From: Cyanoderma ruficeps
Taxonomy: Eukaryota > Chordata > Aves > Passeriformes > Timaliidae
DNA: 64,000 bases
Reading direction: 5' to 3'
NCBI GenBank assembly: GCA_008694505.1
Contig: VZDJ01000063.1
Span: 1,941,770-2,005,769, forward strand
The notes beneath the pieces were generated by a model. That model saw nothing but the letters and a program-made list of their open reading frames with translations, made no database searches and was not told the origin of the DNA. Shown piece after piece: positions 1 to 11,100 of the stretch (positions within the stretch are counted from its first letter, which is position 1; every line of letters starts with the position of its first letter). A program made the translations under genes and the position numbers.

Positions 1-2961
1 ATGGCTTTTCCTGCAGGTGTGTCCCCTGTGCTGAGCCAAAGGGCCAGCAGTGCCACAGTGGGAGCTCTGCTGGGGGCTGGGAGGGCCTGGCTCCCCCCCA
101 GGAGTGGGATAAGACCCTTCAGAAGGTCCCGTTCCCCTTGGCATGGGGGGCACTGCCTTGTTTGTCTCCTCCCTGGGCCGGGAGGGGGAAAGGCAGCCCC
201 AGAAATGTGGGAGCGAGAGCTCATGGGGGTACCCACGCACCATATCCGGCCACTGAGGAGTGCGAGGAGCAGGGGGAAAACCTTTCCTTGGCTGCTGCCG
301 GGGTCGGGGACCAGCAGCTCCTTGGGCCTGGGCTCCCCCATCCTCTCAGAATCTCTCCAGGCTGTGAGTGCAGCCGGGCACGGGGTGTGCGGGGGGCTGG
401 TGCCCATCCCGGGGCCGCGGGCAGCGCTGCCAGTGACTCACCATGTCCATCCAGCTCCGGCGCGGTCCCTCCGCCTGCGGAAAACCCGGCAAATGTCCCC
501 GGTGAGGGACACGGTGGGGCTGCGGCTGCCCCGATGCCCTGCAGGCGGCCGGCGATGCTCCCGCACCCCTGTGCCTGCTCTCGGTGCCCACGCCGCGCTC
601 GCACTGGGGCAGGACCGCCCCGGCCCTCCTTAAAACCCACAAGGGGAGTTGTGAAACAGGAATTATGGTTTGTATTGTAATACAACACCTGTCTATCAGC
701 GACACCACCACCTGCCGTAATCTCCCGAGCATCTGCCACCGGGGGGGTGACTCACCTGCCGGGGCTGCTGTCACCAAATAGCTTATCAGGAGTGAACGGA
801 CTGATTTTTCCTGCTCCTCCTGATGATAAGGGGATCCTCTGCCATCCCGCTCTTTGTCCGGCTCTTCCGCGTTGCGCCGCGTTGTTGTCAAACCGAGGTT
901 TGAGTAGGTGGAGGAGGAAAGGAGGAGAGTTTGCGCTCTCGGGTCACCCGGTCTGTGTGTCCCCGCCAGCCCCAGGTCACGGCTGGCACCGCTGGGGGAA
1001 GGTAAAGGGAAGGCAAGGGGGTGCCCAGGGAAGGTCACCCCAGGCTGCAATGGGAGGACTGTGGGGTGGCCTCGGGGACGGCTGAGGGTCATGGATCTCT
1101 GATTATCCAGGAATAATCAATCCCTCTGGGATGGAGCAGTTTGCCCTAGTCTGGCAGGATGGGAGGGAGGTTGGGGTGTGCAGCAGGCAGTGCCCCAGCG
1201 GGGTGAGGGTGGCCCAGGGAGCAGGCTGGGGTCGGGGAGGCTGCTGGCTCCCTCTGCACACTCATGCTGGAGCTGCTGGGTGTGCAGGATGGGCCAAGTG
1301 CTAATTACCCCCTGCTCCTGTGGAAATCCAGCTTTCCCAACGGTGCTGCTGCTGCCAGGTGTGTGGCTGTGCCACTGCAGAGCACCCACGACCTGCAACT
1401 CCTCAGGGAGCTGTGCCGTCCTTGTGCCAGCTCACTCCTGCCAGCAGGAATCCTGCCCAGGGATCCACCTGTGGCACTGCAGGTAAGGGGCACCCTCCCC
1501 ACACCCACACTGAGGATCCAGTCCCCTTGGGAGCTGTGGGGACCTCATCCTCAGTCCCCGTGGTCCATGTGATGCCCAGAGAATGTGGGATGTGGGGTCC
1601 AGCCATCCCCTACTGTGACAGATTTCAGCCTGAAAAACATTTTACAGACTGCAGCAGCAGAAGCTGGGCAGAACTTGGGGTCCCTGGTGCACCTGGCAGG
1701 TCCTGGCAGCCTCCCCAGAGCATCCCAGTGCCAGCCCTGCTGCCGTGGAAAGGAGAGCAGCCCAGGAGGCCGGAGCAGCCCTTCCTCCTGCAGGATCCGA
1801 GGCCCTGAGGAAGCAGCTCAGGTTCGCAGCTGTTGTGTCACAGCCTCCGGGGCTTTGCTTCCTGGAGTGCGGCTGCGTTCGCAGCCAGGGGCCCTTCCCT
1901 GCTCCCAGAGCCTGGCATGACACAGGTTTCCGGGCACCCGGCTCCGCTGGGGTCAGGCAGAGGTCAGGCCGGGGCTCTGAGTGACCAGTGGGCTGACCCG
2001 GGGCTCTGAGTGACCACCAGCCTCCCCGAGCCGCACGGACACAGCCCCGTCCCTGCCCTCTGCACTGCCCAGCAGGGAGTGGTCCCAGCCACCAGGTGTC
2101 CCCTCGGTGTCCCGCTGGCTCTGCTGGCCCCAGGCATCACCCCTGCTCTTGGCTCCGAGGTGCTGACCCTGGGCAGGGCTGCTGAGGGCTCGGCTGCTGC
2201 CCTGGCACCCACTGCCACTGACGGGGGGCACGGCAGGGTTGGGGGCTGTGCCGGGCAAAGCAGCACAGAGCAGGGAGGGATTTTGCCGCTGGATGCCCCG
2301 TTTCCAACTGTTCCAAGCAGTTTGTCACTTTTCCCTGCAGCCACAGGAGGTGCTTTTCCCTCTTTCTACAAACAGGAGTTGGTTCCCAAGTGACACTCGG
2401 GTTTGGGACTTGGTGAAGGTGATGGAATAGAGCTGTAAGAGCATCATTCTGGGACATGTCTGACTGGTGAAGGTCACCTCTGTCCCTCCCTGTCCCCTGG
2501 GGTCCTGCCTGAGGCCCCAAGCCTGGCTTCTGCGTGGGCCTCTGCCACTTTCTGGCTGCTGGTCTTTGCTGGGAAGCGCCAACTGGAGGACATGGCCACT
2601 AGGGCACCTTGGCAGAGCTGCACACACCTGCTGTCCTTGCTGTCCCTGCCCCTCGGGCTCCCAGCACTCCCAGTTCAGCCTCTCCCAGCAGCGGGAGGGC
2701 AGAGCTGCCGTGTGGGCGGGCTGGGCACGGCGATGTGCCGTCTGCCGTGTCTGCCGCAGCTCCTCTGCTTTCTCCCTGCAAACCAGTCAGACCAGTGGGC
2801 CAGGACTGGTGCCCAGCCCCGCTGCAGTGAGGCAGCTGTGTCACCAGGAGACCAGGGGACAGGCAGGACGTGCCAGGCTCCAGCACAGACGGGGCCCTGC
2901 AGCAGCAGCAGCCTCCAGCCCGGGATAACCGAGAGCAGCTCCCGTGGCACAGCACCGGGAC
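1..2961. other. Left flank without a recognisable gene
   Basis: GC-rich sequence with no reading frame that carries a recognisable domain or a plausible exon chain. In mammals TMPRSS4 lies on this side of SMIM35; I looked for its trypsin and LDLa motifs on the minus strand and did not see them. A moderately AT-richer patch near 640-930 has a 7-bp inverted repeat (TTGTATT-GT-AATACAA, 670-685) and paired GATA-type sites (near 780 and 825), which could be regulatory. A short imperfect direct repeat containing GGGGCTCTGAGTGACCA lies at about 1972-2015. Confidence 0.5.
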
Positions 2962-4977
2962 ATGGACCCCCGGACAGGTGAGTGGGTGGCCTTTGCCCCC
3001 CCATTGGGGCACAGGTGAGATGTTCAGGCACGGGCAGTGGTTTGGTGACCTTCCTCCGCTCCGTTGGTCAGCTGGGGCTGGTGATCCCAGAGCCATCCCC
3101 TGGGATGTGGGATCTCTGCTCCCGACGCTGCCAGGGCAGGGACGCCTCCCACACGGGGCGCGGGGCAGGGCCTGGGCACGCCGCCGCCAGCCTCCCACGG
3201 GCAGTGGGCGTGGGGACGGGGCAGTTTCGGCAGCGGCTGATTCAGGGAGGCTGTTGCACCACGTTCCTCCTGCCCCGCAGCTCCTGCCGTGAGTCACGGC
3301 TGCCGCAGCTCCCTGACCTCGCCCACACCGGGGGTCCCGGGCTGCAGCTCGCCCCTGCCCCGGCACAAACTGCCCACCCACGCGTCCTGAGCCTGCCGGG
3401 AGGGCCAGGAGGAAGGGAAAGGAAGGGGCAGAGCAGGTCCAGCTCCTCTGCCGCAAACCCCGGGAGCTGCAGCCGATGCTCTGCGGCCCCGGCGGTTTGT
3501 GCATCATCCCATCAGGTGGAGCGAGTGCTGCGGGTTGCAGGACGCCCCGGGACCTCGCTCACTGTGTAAACACTGTGACCACAGGGGAAATGCTCTCACT
3601 CCGCTGGCATCTGCCTAAATTTAGCCGCTCTGAGGTCATCCCTTTCCGCTGTCTCCTCGCTCCCGGTGCCGCAGTGAGCCCCCGGCCCTGTGCCCTCCCC
3701 CGGCCGTGCGGCGGGGCAGTGCCCAAACCCCCCGTGCCCTCCTGGCACAGCCCCGGCAGGGCTGGCAGCGCAGCAATCGGTGCTCGGGGCTGTGATTGTG
3801 TCCCGACAATCCCGGGAGCGTTGGTTGGTGCTGGATTTTGCCGGACCCTGCGGCACGGAGCGGAGGGATGGGGCGGTGCAGAGCCCGCAGAGGTCCCGCA
3901 CAGCCCCGTCCGTGTCCCCGTCCCGGCCTGGCGCTGGCGGCAGCAGCTGCTCGTCCTAACAAAAAGCATCCTCTAGAGGGAACTGCCGGCCCAGGAATGG
4001 CTCCAGCGCCGGCAGGAGAGGAGCATCACCTCGCGAGGGCGGGAGCGGGAGTGGAGATCACGGCGGTCGGGGCGGCCTCGTCCCTACCCGGTGACCGTCC
4101 CACCTGCCAGCTCACCTGGGGACAGCGGCAGTGCCCGTCATGGGGCGTTGGGGGCAGCAAAAATCCCGGTGCCGCAGTCCTGGCACCCCTGCCGGGTGCT
4201 GTCCCTCCCCGCCCTGGGGACAGGACAGGCCGGACAGTTGTACCCCAGCTCCCAGGTGTCTTGTCCCCTGCCGGGGACAACTGGGACCCACAAGCTCCCA
4301 GAGGTGTCTCTGCAGAAAACCTCTCCTCCCTCTGCCTTCCAGGACAGGAGCCCGTCAAGGTGATCGGGGTTGTCTTGGGCATTGGGCTGGCCCTGCTGAT
4401 CCTGGCGAGTTTCGGCTACACCTTCATCCGCTGGTACCGCAGGGGGCACTCCCGGCGCCGTGAGTACGGGCAGGGCAGGGGACAGGGGACAGGGCAGGGG
4501 ACCACGGGAACAGGGCAGGGGACAGGGGACAGGGGAACAGGGCAGGAGACAGGGAACAGGGCAGGGGAACAGGGGACAGGGCAGGGGAACAGGGGAACAG
4601 GGCAGGGGACTGACAGCAAAGCCAAGGTGGGTTCATGGCACCGCATGGCTCTGACACTTCTTCCCCCTCTTCCTCCTGCCTCCCCAGGGCCTGACTTTGT
4701 CTTCAACCTCTACCACTCGCGGTGAGTGATGCCCTGAGGGGACCAGGGGCCCCCTCTGTGCGGTGCCAAGGTGTCACATCCCCCTCCCCAGTCCCAAATA
4801 CCCCCCGTTCTGCTGTTGGCAGGGGCTGGAGGGGGACAGGCAGCTTGGTGACCTCTCTGCTTTCCCTGCAGCGGATTGGGGTCAGTGGCACTGGAGCTGG
4901 TGCCACCGTTCAGCATCAGTGGCTCACTGGGGACCTTGGGCAGTGGCTACGAGCCCTTCCACAGCCAGGGGCCGTGA
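2962..4977 (+). CDS. SMIM35: Small single-pass membrane protein, probably SMIM35 (complete, 4 exons)
   Basis: Coding exons: 2962-2977, 4343-4460, 4688-4722 and 4873-4977 (stop TGA 4975-4977); the two inner junctions are called from GT/AG consensus and could shift by a base. Phases join cleanly to give 90 residues. Exon 1 has ATG in good context (G at -3 and +4), encodes MDPRT plus one base, and ends at a gtgagt donor. Exon 2 encodes one hydrophobic helix, about residues 12-35 (VIGVVLGIGLALLILASFGY), followed by a basic stop-transfer stretch RWYRRGHSRRR. Exons 3-4 give a short cytoplasmic tail ending FHSQGP. No signal peptide or enzyme domain is visible, so a type I/III single-pass topology with a tiny N-terminus is inferred. 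The name rests mainly on position and strand: human SMIM35 lies beside IL10RA, transcribed in the opposite direction, as here. Function is unknown. The weak point is exon 1, which is only 16 nt and lies 1.4 kb upstream; a different first exon is possible. Confidence 0.65.
4469..4612. repeat. G-rich minisatellite in SMIM35 intron 2
   Basis: Imperfect tandem array of GGGGACAGGGCA / GGGGAACAGG units (about 10-20 bp) that begins only about 8 bp after the exon 2 donor. The + strand, which is the transcribed RNA sense, is rich in GGG/GGGG runs and could form G-quadruplexes close to the 5' splice site. Confidence 0.85.
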
Positions 4978-5423
4978 GGTGAGAGCTGGGCAGGTGAGCA
5001 GGTGGGACATCCCCTTGTCCCCCAGTGCTGTCCCCCAAAGCCTCTGTGCTGCCTTGCAGCCCCTGGGAATTCCAGATTTCCTCGGGACAGCCCCAAGGTT
5101 TTTCCAGCAGAAGTCCTGCCTGTGGGGCTTCAGAGGTTCTCCCCAAGCTCTGGTTTTGGTTTCTCCCCACACAGGCTTCGGTTTGCGTTTCCTTCCCCGC
5201 TGTCCCTGGGATGGGACGTGTGGCCAGGGACAAGGGACGGGGCTGGAGCCTGGGTGCTCTTCCTCTCACTGCCTCACACTCCCAGCCCAGCACCAACAGA
5301 AAAAGCAACCAAAACTGGCCAGGGGAACTCCTCCGTTTTCACTTCTGCAAGAAACAGCCCCTGAATGTGCTGGACTTCAACTGAAATGGCAACAGAGCAG
5401 TTTCTGTTGCTAAAAAAACTTCA

Positions 5424-5640
5424 CAGAATCACAGAATCGTTGGGGTTGGAAGGGACCTCTGGAGACCATCTGCTCCAACCCCCCCTGGCCAAGGTCACCT
5501 GGAGCAGATGACACAGGAATGCACCCAGGTGGGTTTGGAATGTCTCCAGAGAAGGAAACTCCACGAGTTCCCTGGAATGTCTCCAGAGAGGGAAACTCCA
5601 CAAATTCCCTGGGCATCTTCTCCATCTGCCGTTCTCTCGC
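5424..5640 (-). mobile_element. CR1 LINE 3' fragment with internal 37-bp duplication
   Basis: Begins with the reverse complement of the typical avian CR1 3' end (CACAGAATCACAGAATCGTT, then GGTTGGAAGGGACCTCTGGAGACC). A 37-bp segment starting TGGAATGTCTCCAGAG is tandemly duplicated (5536-5572 and 5573-5609) with few differences. 5'-truncated, non-coding. Confidence 0.85.
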
Positions 5641-6973
5641 CGTCCCTCTGCAGCCACGGGGGCACAGGAGGTGCCTGGGCCAGCACTGCTGCAGCCTCCC
5701 CTTGCTTGGGACAGAGGAAGAGGATGCAGCACTATCCCAAAATTCCTCAGCACTGATCCTGGGGAAAACAGGCACATTCCCCACAGCTCAGAGACCTCCC
5801 AGCCCCCTGCACACCCAGAGACCTGGCAGCAGACTGTTCCTTAGGGAACCGGCTGAGGAGCAGGGCCAGGAGCCCCAGAACTGGGTGACTGGATTTGTGC
5901 AACTGCAGAAAACGCCGTGAGGAAACGGGGAATCTGTCTCAGACCTCCTCCTCCTCCTCCCCCATCCAGTATCTGCACCGACATGGAAGTTGGTTCTCCA
6001 CACTGCCAGTGCAGGGAAACTTCTCGGAAAGCCCCTGTGGAGTTCCTCCCGGGTTTTTTGTGCCAGTTGCCTTCGGTCTCAGCAGAACAAGTGGCTGTGG
6101 AAGTGCCTGGAGCACAGGAGCAGCCGTGGGGAGACTCTGTGGCCGTGGAGAGGGGCCCTGCTTGGCCAGTGGGGGCTGGCGAGGCACGGGAGGCCTTGGG
6201 ACCGTTTCTTTGCAAATTTCTCTCAGAAGAAAAACAAAGAAAAACTCATGAGAGCCCCGTGGTTGTGCGTAGGGAAAACCAGTGAGGACAGAGTGGGATT
6301 TCCAGAGAGTCAGAGGGACTATCTGTGCTCTTGGCTATCAAAGCTAAGCCCTGTGGTCTGTGGCTTTCTCCTGGCTGAAAGGAAAGCTCTGACTGCTCAT
6401 GGGGAGGGGGAATTGCCACTTCCTGGGGGCTGGGAGCCCTCCGTGGTGAGCAGGATCCAGCTGAGCCCTGCACGACACAGGATCCGGCCGTGGGGCCTGA
6501 CGTCAGCAGCATTTAAAAGAAAAACAACAAAAAAAAGAGTCACGCTTTTGATGACTCCGTTTTCCAGAGGAAGCTGAAAAAAATAAAAAAAGAAAGCAGA
6601 AAGCTCTAACCCCCAAAATAAGCAGAGGCAGAGGAGGTGGGGCAGGAGGAGGCTCCCAGTGCCCTCCACATCCTTGTGGGATGCAGGGATGGATCCCACG
6701 TGTGAGCAGTGCCACGTGAGATGTAAGAGAAGGAAACACAGCCAGGGTCAGCCCCCTCCTCCTGCCTGCGCTGGAAAAGCTGAAAATAAAACCAAAACCC
6801 CTTCACCTGAAAACCACATTCCCCGAGGAGGGTTTCTGCCTCCAGCTTTACTTTTCACCGTGAGGGTTCCTGGAAATGGAGTGACTTTTGGAAAAACTTC
6901 CCTGTGGCCTGGAAGGTGACCCGGGGTGAGCTGTTGGGTCTCATCCTGTTTCCATTCTGACAACAGCTGCTCA

Positions 6974-7060
6974 CGGCATCACAGAATCTGTTAGTTTGGA
7001 AAGGACCTGTGAGGTCATCGAGCCCAGCCTATGGCTGAACGCCACGTGGCTGAGCAGAGC
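6974..7060 (-). mobile_element. Short CR1 LINE 3' fragment
   Basis: Matches the CR1 3' pattern in reverse orientation (CATCACAGAATCTGTTAG, then TTGGAAAGGACCTGTGAGGTCATCGAG). Only about 90 bp survive. Confidence 0.8.
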
Positions 7061-7419
7061 CCTGATTGTTGTCCTTCCTCCACCCCTGGGTTTGACTTCT
7101 TCTGCCCCTTCCTTCCCAGGTGATGTCCCGTGGGATGTGCATCCCTGTGGGATCACCTCAGCTCCTTTTCCCTGCTTCTCCTCTGGTGATCGCTCCCAAA
7201 AATTCCCCAGGGACAACCCCCCAGGGAGCTCAGGTGCATGAGGAGCTCTTGGGGAGCTGCCTTGGTTCCCCTTTTTCCCAGTCACGACATTGCCTTTTTC
7301 CCAGTTGTGACACATTGCCTCTTGCTGATGGGGAACCTCCAAATCTGGAAACAGAAAGCTGAGCTTGGCCTTAGGAGAGGATGAACAGACAAATGAGCTG
7401 AATAAATTACACCACATCC

Positions 7420-8106
7420 TTTCTGTATTTACAAATGAAATGTAATAAATAACATCTGTATCCCAGTGGCAGAACACAGACCATAGTGTGGGTGGGACTG
7501 CCCTGGCTCACGCTGGGCTCGTAGGTGAATCCCACACCCTGTCCTGGGGCTGTCCCAGGGGAGCTGGGTGCCGAAAGGTCTCTGTAGGGTCAGGAAAGTC
7601 CCTCTGTCCATCGGTGTGAGGTCAGGCAGGGCAGGACCCCGTGCTGCCAGCAGCAGGGTGCTGATGTCAGGCCGACGTCGGCTCTCGGTGCCTGTGTTGT
7701 GAAAGGCTGGGATGGCATCAGCAGTGTGGGCATCAGCAGGAGGAGCCCAGCTGGCCCAGGAAAGGGAGAAGTGGGAGCACAGACTGTCCCAGGCCCCGAG
7801 GGTGGCCCCGTGCTGGGCTGCTGAGGAGGGTGGACAAGGCAGAGGTGGCCTGGTGTGATTCCTTGGTGCCCGAGGAGATCGGGATGAGCCGCTCCAGCAC
7901 AGCCCATCCACGTCTCCCGTTAGCTGGACTGCCTGGAGGGATGCACTGGGGGCTGCCCACAGCAGGACTGGGGCCAAGCAGCCCCACCAGAGGCTGAGCT
8001 GGTGCTCCTGGGCCATGGTGAACATTCAGGGGTCGGGGGTAGCTTATCCAGTGGCAGACGAGGTAGTTGGGTCAGAGGGCAGGGCTGGTGGCCCCCAGGG
8101 GACAGG
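7420..8106 (-). other. IL10RA: Probable IL10RA 3' UTR
   Basis: Sequence downstream of the IL10RA stop codon on the minus strand. I see no canonical AATAAA on this strand. A variant AATACA (reverse complement at 7426-7431) in an AT-rich patch at about 7390-7460 is the nearest plausible poly(A) signal, so the left border is approximate. Confidence 0.35.
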
Positions 8107-11100
8107 TCACAGGCGGCTGTCCTTGCTGTCCCCGCTGAGCTGGCTCAGGGGATTGACGGGAGGCGTGATCCAGCTGGAGCTGAGGCTGGAGATGAGCGGC
8201 AGCGTCCCCAGGAAGGCAGTGTTGTTGAAGATGTTCAGGTCGAAGGGAGTTTTCAGATCAGGGCTGGCTTTGGAGGTCAGTGGAGCACCTGGAGCTGCCC
8301 AGCTCAGCAGAGTGGGGGCTTGGGGCCCCACCTGGCCAGAGAAGCCCCAGGCAGGGGCTCCCCGTGGAGTGAAGTCCTGTGTGAGGAGATGCTCAGGAGA
8401 AGACTGCTTCAAATACCCTTTGGACACAGCCAGCTCGGGGCACTCCATGTCCAGCACAGTGTCGGTGCTGCCCATGCCCTGCACGGGTCCTGCACAGCCC
8501 GAGGGGGGCACTCCCTTGTCCGGGGCCTGCTCCGGCCCCACGGTGCCCTTAGACTGCTGCAGGTACCCCCGGAACTCCACATCATCCTGGCCGGGGGCAG
8601 GGGAGAGCCCGGGCTGGCCTGGGCCGGCACTCCCACTGCCAGAGAGGCAGCCAGGAGCAGGGCAGGGGCTCCCCAAGCCCACCCCACTGTCCTCAGCCAA
8701 GGGCAGCTGCTGCCTGTAGCCCTGGGGCTCGGGGCCTGCTGAGCAGCTCGAGGAGGAGGAGGAGGAGGAAGAGGAGGAAGAGGGGATGTGCAGGCAGATG
8801 CCGCTGTCGGTGCTGGTGCGGCTGCTGTCCCGGCTCCCTGTGGGCCCCAGCAGGCACGGCTGGTCCTTGGGCCATGCTGGGAGCTTCCAGCCCTGCTCCA
8901 GGGGCGGCTGGGCTGTGCTGCTGCTGCTGCCCTCAGGGCTGTTCTCCCGCTCCTTCTGGCACAGGAAGAGCTGCTGCGTGGGGTCTGCATCCAGGCCGCC
9001 CGAGGACGGGGGCTCATGCTCCACCCGGAGCGAGCTCTGCTTCATGAAGGACTTCTGGGAGGGAGAGGAAGAGGGGAGTGAGCTGTGCTTCATCCCTGCT
9101 TGGTGCCTGCCTCTCCCAGCACTCCCCAGGCCTGCACCCAAAGGGTGGCATGGCACTGTCCCTGCCTTACCAGGACTGATGGTGTCCTCACGGGTTTCCT
9201 GATGTAGGTACAGGCCAGCAGAGCCCCCAGGAGGCCCAGCAGCATCAGGGTGATGAGGGAGGAGCTGAGGATGGCCGGGAGAAGCTCTGCGCTCCCTGCA
9301 AGAGACGACGTGACCAGGTGAGGGGGGAGAGGAGGATTCCCCAGTGCATGCAGCACCCAGAGGCTGCCCTGGCGTGGACCCCCACACCCCCAGGACCAGA
9401 AGGCTGGGCGGGGGGGGGTCTGCATCCCATGGTTCCCCCTCCCTGGGTCCCACTTACTGTCCCCGTGGCCGGTGGTGACACACTGCTCGTGGGTGCGCGA
9501 GGTGGGGACGTGCCTGTTGGCCAGGCTGGGCTCCACGCTCAGGCAGTACTCCGTGACCCAGAACAGCTCCCTGATGGTGAACTCTGGGCTCCTCTCCACC
9601 ACCGTGAGCTGCAACAAACAACACAGGCTGGCACCTGAGAGCCCCCAGCTCCTGTTGCCCGGAGTTTTCTGCCTTCTGTCCTGGTGCGGAAGTTTCTCAC
9701 GCAGCTTCATGTAAACAATGTGAATTTTCAGAATGTTTACACACTTCTCCTCTGAGAGAAGAAATGATTGATGGTGATGTCCACCATCCAGGTTGAGAGG
9801 TGGCAACCTGAAGTAGCCAATCTCTGGACCTCTGTACATATATATATAAATAGAGTCAGATTTTTGAATAAAGGGGAGAAGAGTTGTTCCCTCTGCTGCT
9901 GTGTGCCTGTTCATCTTTCTGTCCCTGAAGTGGGACACTCCCAGCCTCAACAAACCACAAGCTCCTGCTTTCCTCCCTCCTCCTCCTCCCCCCTGGGGTA
10001 AATCCCCAGGGTGTGTTGGGATAATGATGGCAGCAGCTAGATCCAAAATCCCCACAAGAGCTGGAAAACTCTGCCATAAAACACGCAGAGAAACCTCTCT
10101 GGGATGCTGTGGCTGTGAGAACGCTCAGCATTTACTCCTACAGCAGACCGTGCTTTAACAATCTGCTTTTCCATTGAGCAGACGGGGACGACGCGGGAAC
10201 AGCAACTCATCTCACCGTGTGGTTGTCCCGTGTCCTCCTGATGTACACGCGGTACCGGGCCATTGTCTTCTGGAGGTCTCTGTACTCCAGGCTGATGTTC
10301 CCGGGGGGCAGGAGCAGCTCCAGCCTCACCTGGATGGAGTTGCCCATCACGGACAGGCTCTGCCCCGCCAGGCGCAGGCCGGCTGGAAGCGAATCAGTCA
10401 CAACAGCGGGGTCAGGGCTGTTTCCTGTTCACGGCCCTCAGCCTCTGCACCACCAGACGGAGCTGTGACTGTCCCACCCATCCTCGGGCTGTCCCAGCCC
10501 CCTGCGCAGCCCGCCTGCCCTGCGGGAAGGTGTGGAGGGAAATCTCCCTGCTCTCGCTCATCCCTTGGCATTCCGACCCCACTAACTCCAGCAGAGGGTG
10601 GAGACAGACCCCAACCCACCTTCCTGTGGGGAGAAGGAGCCCGTCCTTTTCCAGGAGGACTTCTGGTCCCCAGACACGGCCCTGACCCGCGCGTAGTAGC
10701 GCCGCTCCGGGTCCGGGGTGTAGTTGGTGAGGTCACAGGAGAGCTCCGAGGTCTTCCCACACTCTGGGATGGCTGTCCAGGGGGTATTTGAGCCATAGCT
10801 GTAGGGAGAAGCACCAGGGGTGAGCAGAGAGCTGGAATCAGGCCCTGGGCAGGGCAGGACCCCTGTGTTCCCCGTTGTTGTTACTCACACTTTGTACTCC
10901 ACGTCGTAGCGGGCGTTGCTGGGGCCTGGCTCCCACCTCAGCAGGTGCCATCCCACCTTGGCCACGAAGCGCACGTTCCGGGGGCTCAGCAGCCCCTCAC
11001 CTGTGGGGCACAGGGGGGCTCAAGTGGGGCTGCACAGCCCTGCCCCACCAGCCCCACAGCAGCCTCAGCATGGCCTCCTGCAGCCTCACCCCAGGATGGG

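Larger units (their letters stand above)
4978..7399. other. Intergenic SMIM35-IL10RA
   Basis: Convergent intergenic region: SMIM35 (+) and IL10RA (-) point towards each other. It holds the SMIM35 3' UTR (end not determined), two CR1 remnants listed separately, A-rich patches near 6510-6600 and 6780-6800, and no supported coding exon. Confidence 0.6.

Noticed and set aside
1..2961. Possible TMPRSS4 exons
   Set aside because: Expected by mammalian synteny, but no LDLa, SRCR or trypsin motif was found on the minus strand here; it may lie beyond the left edge or be absent.
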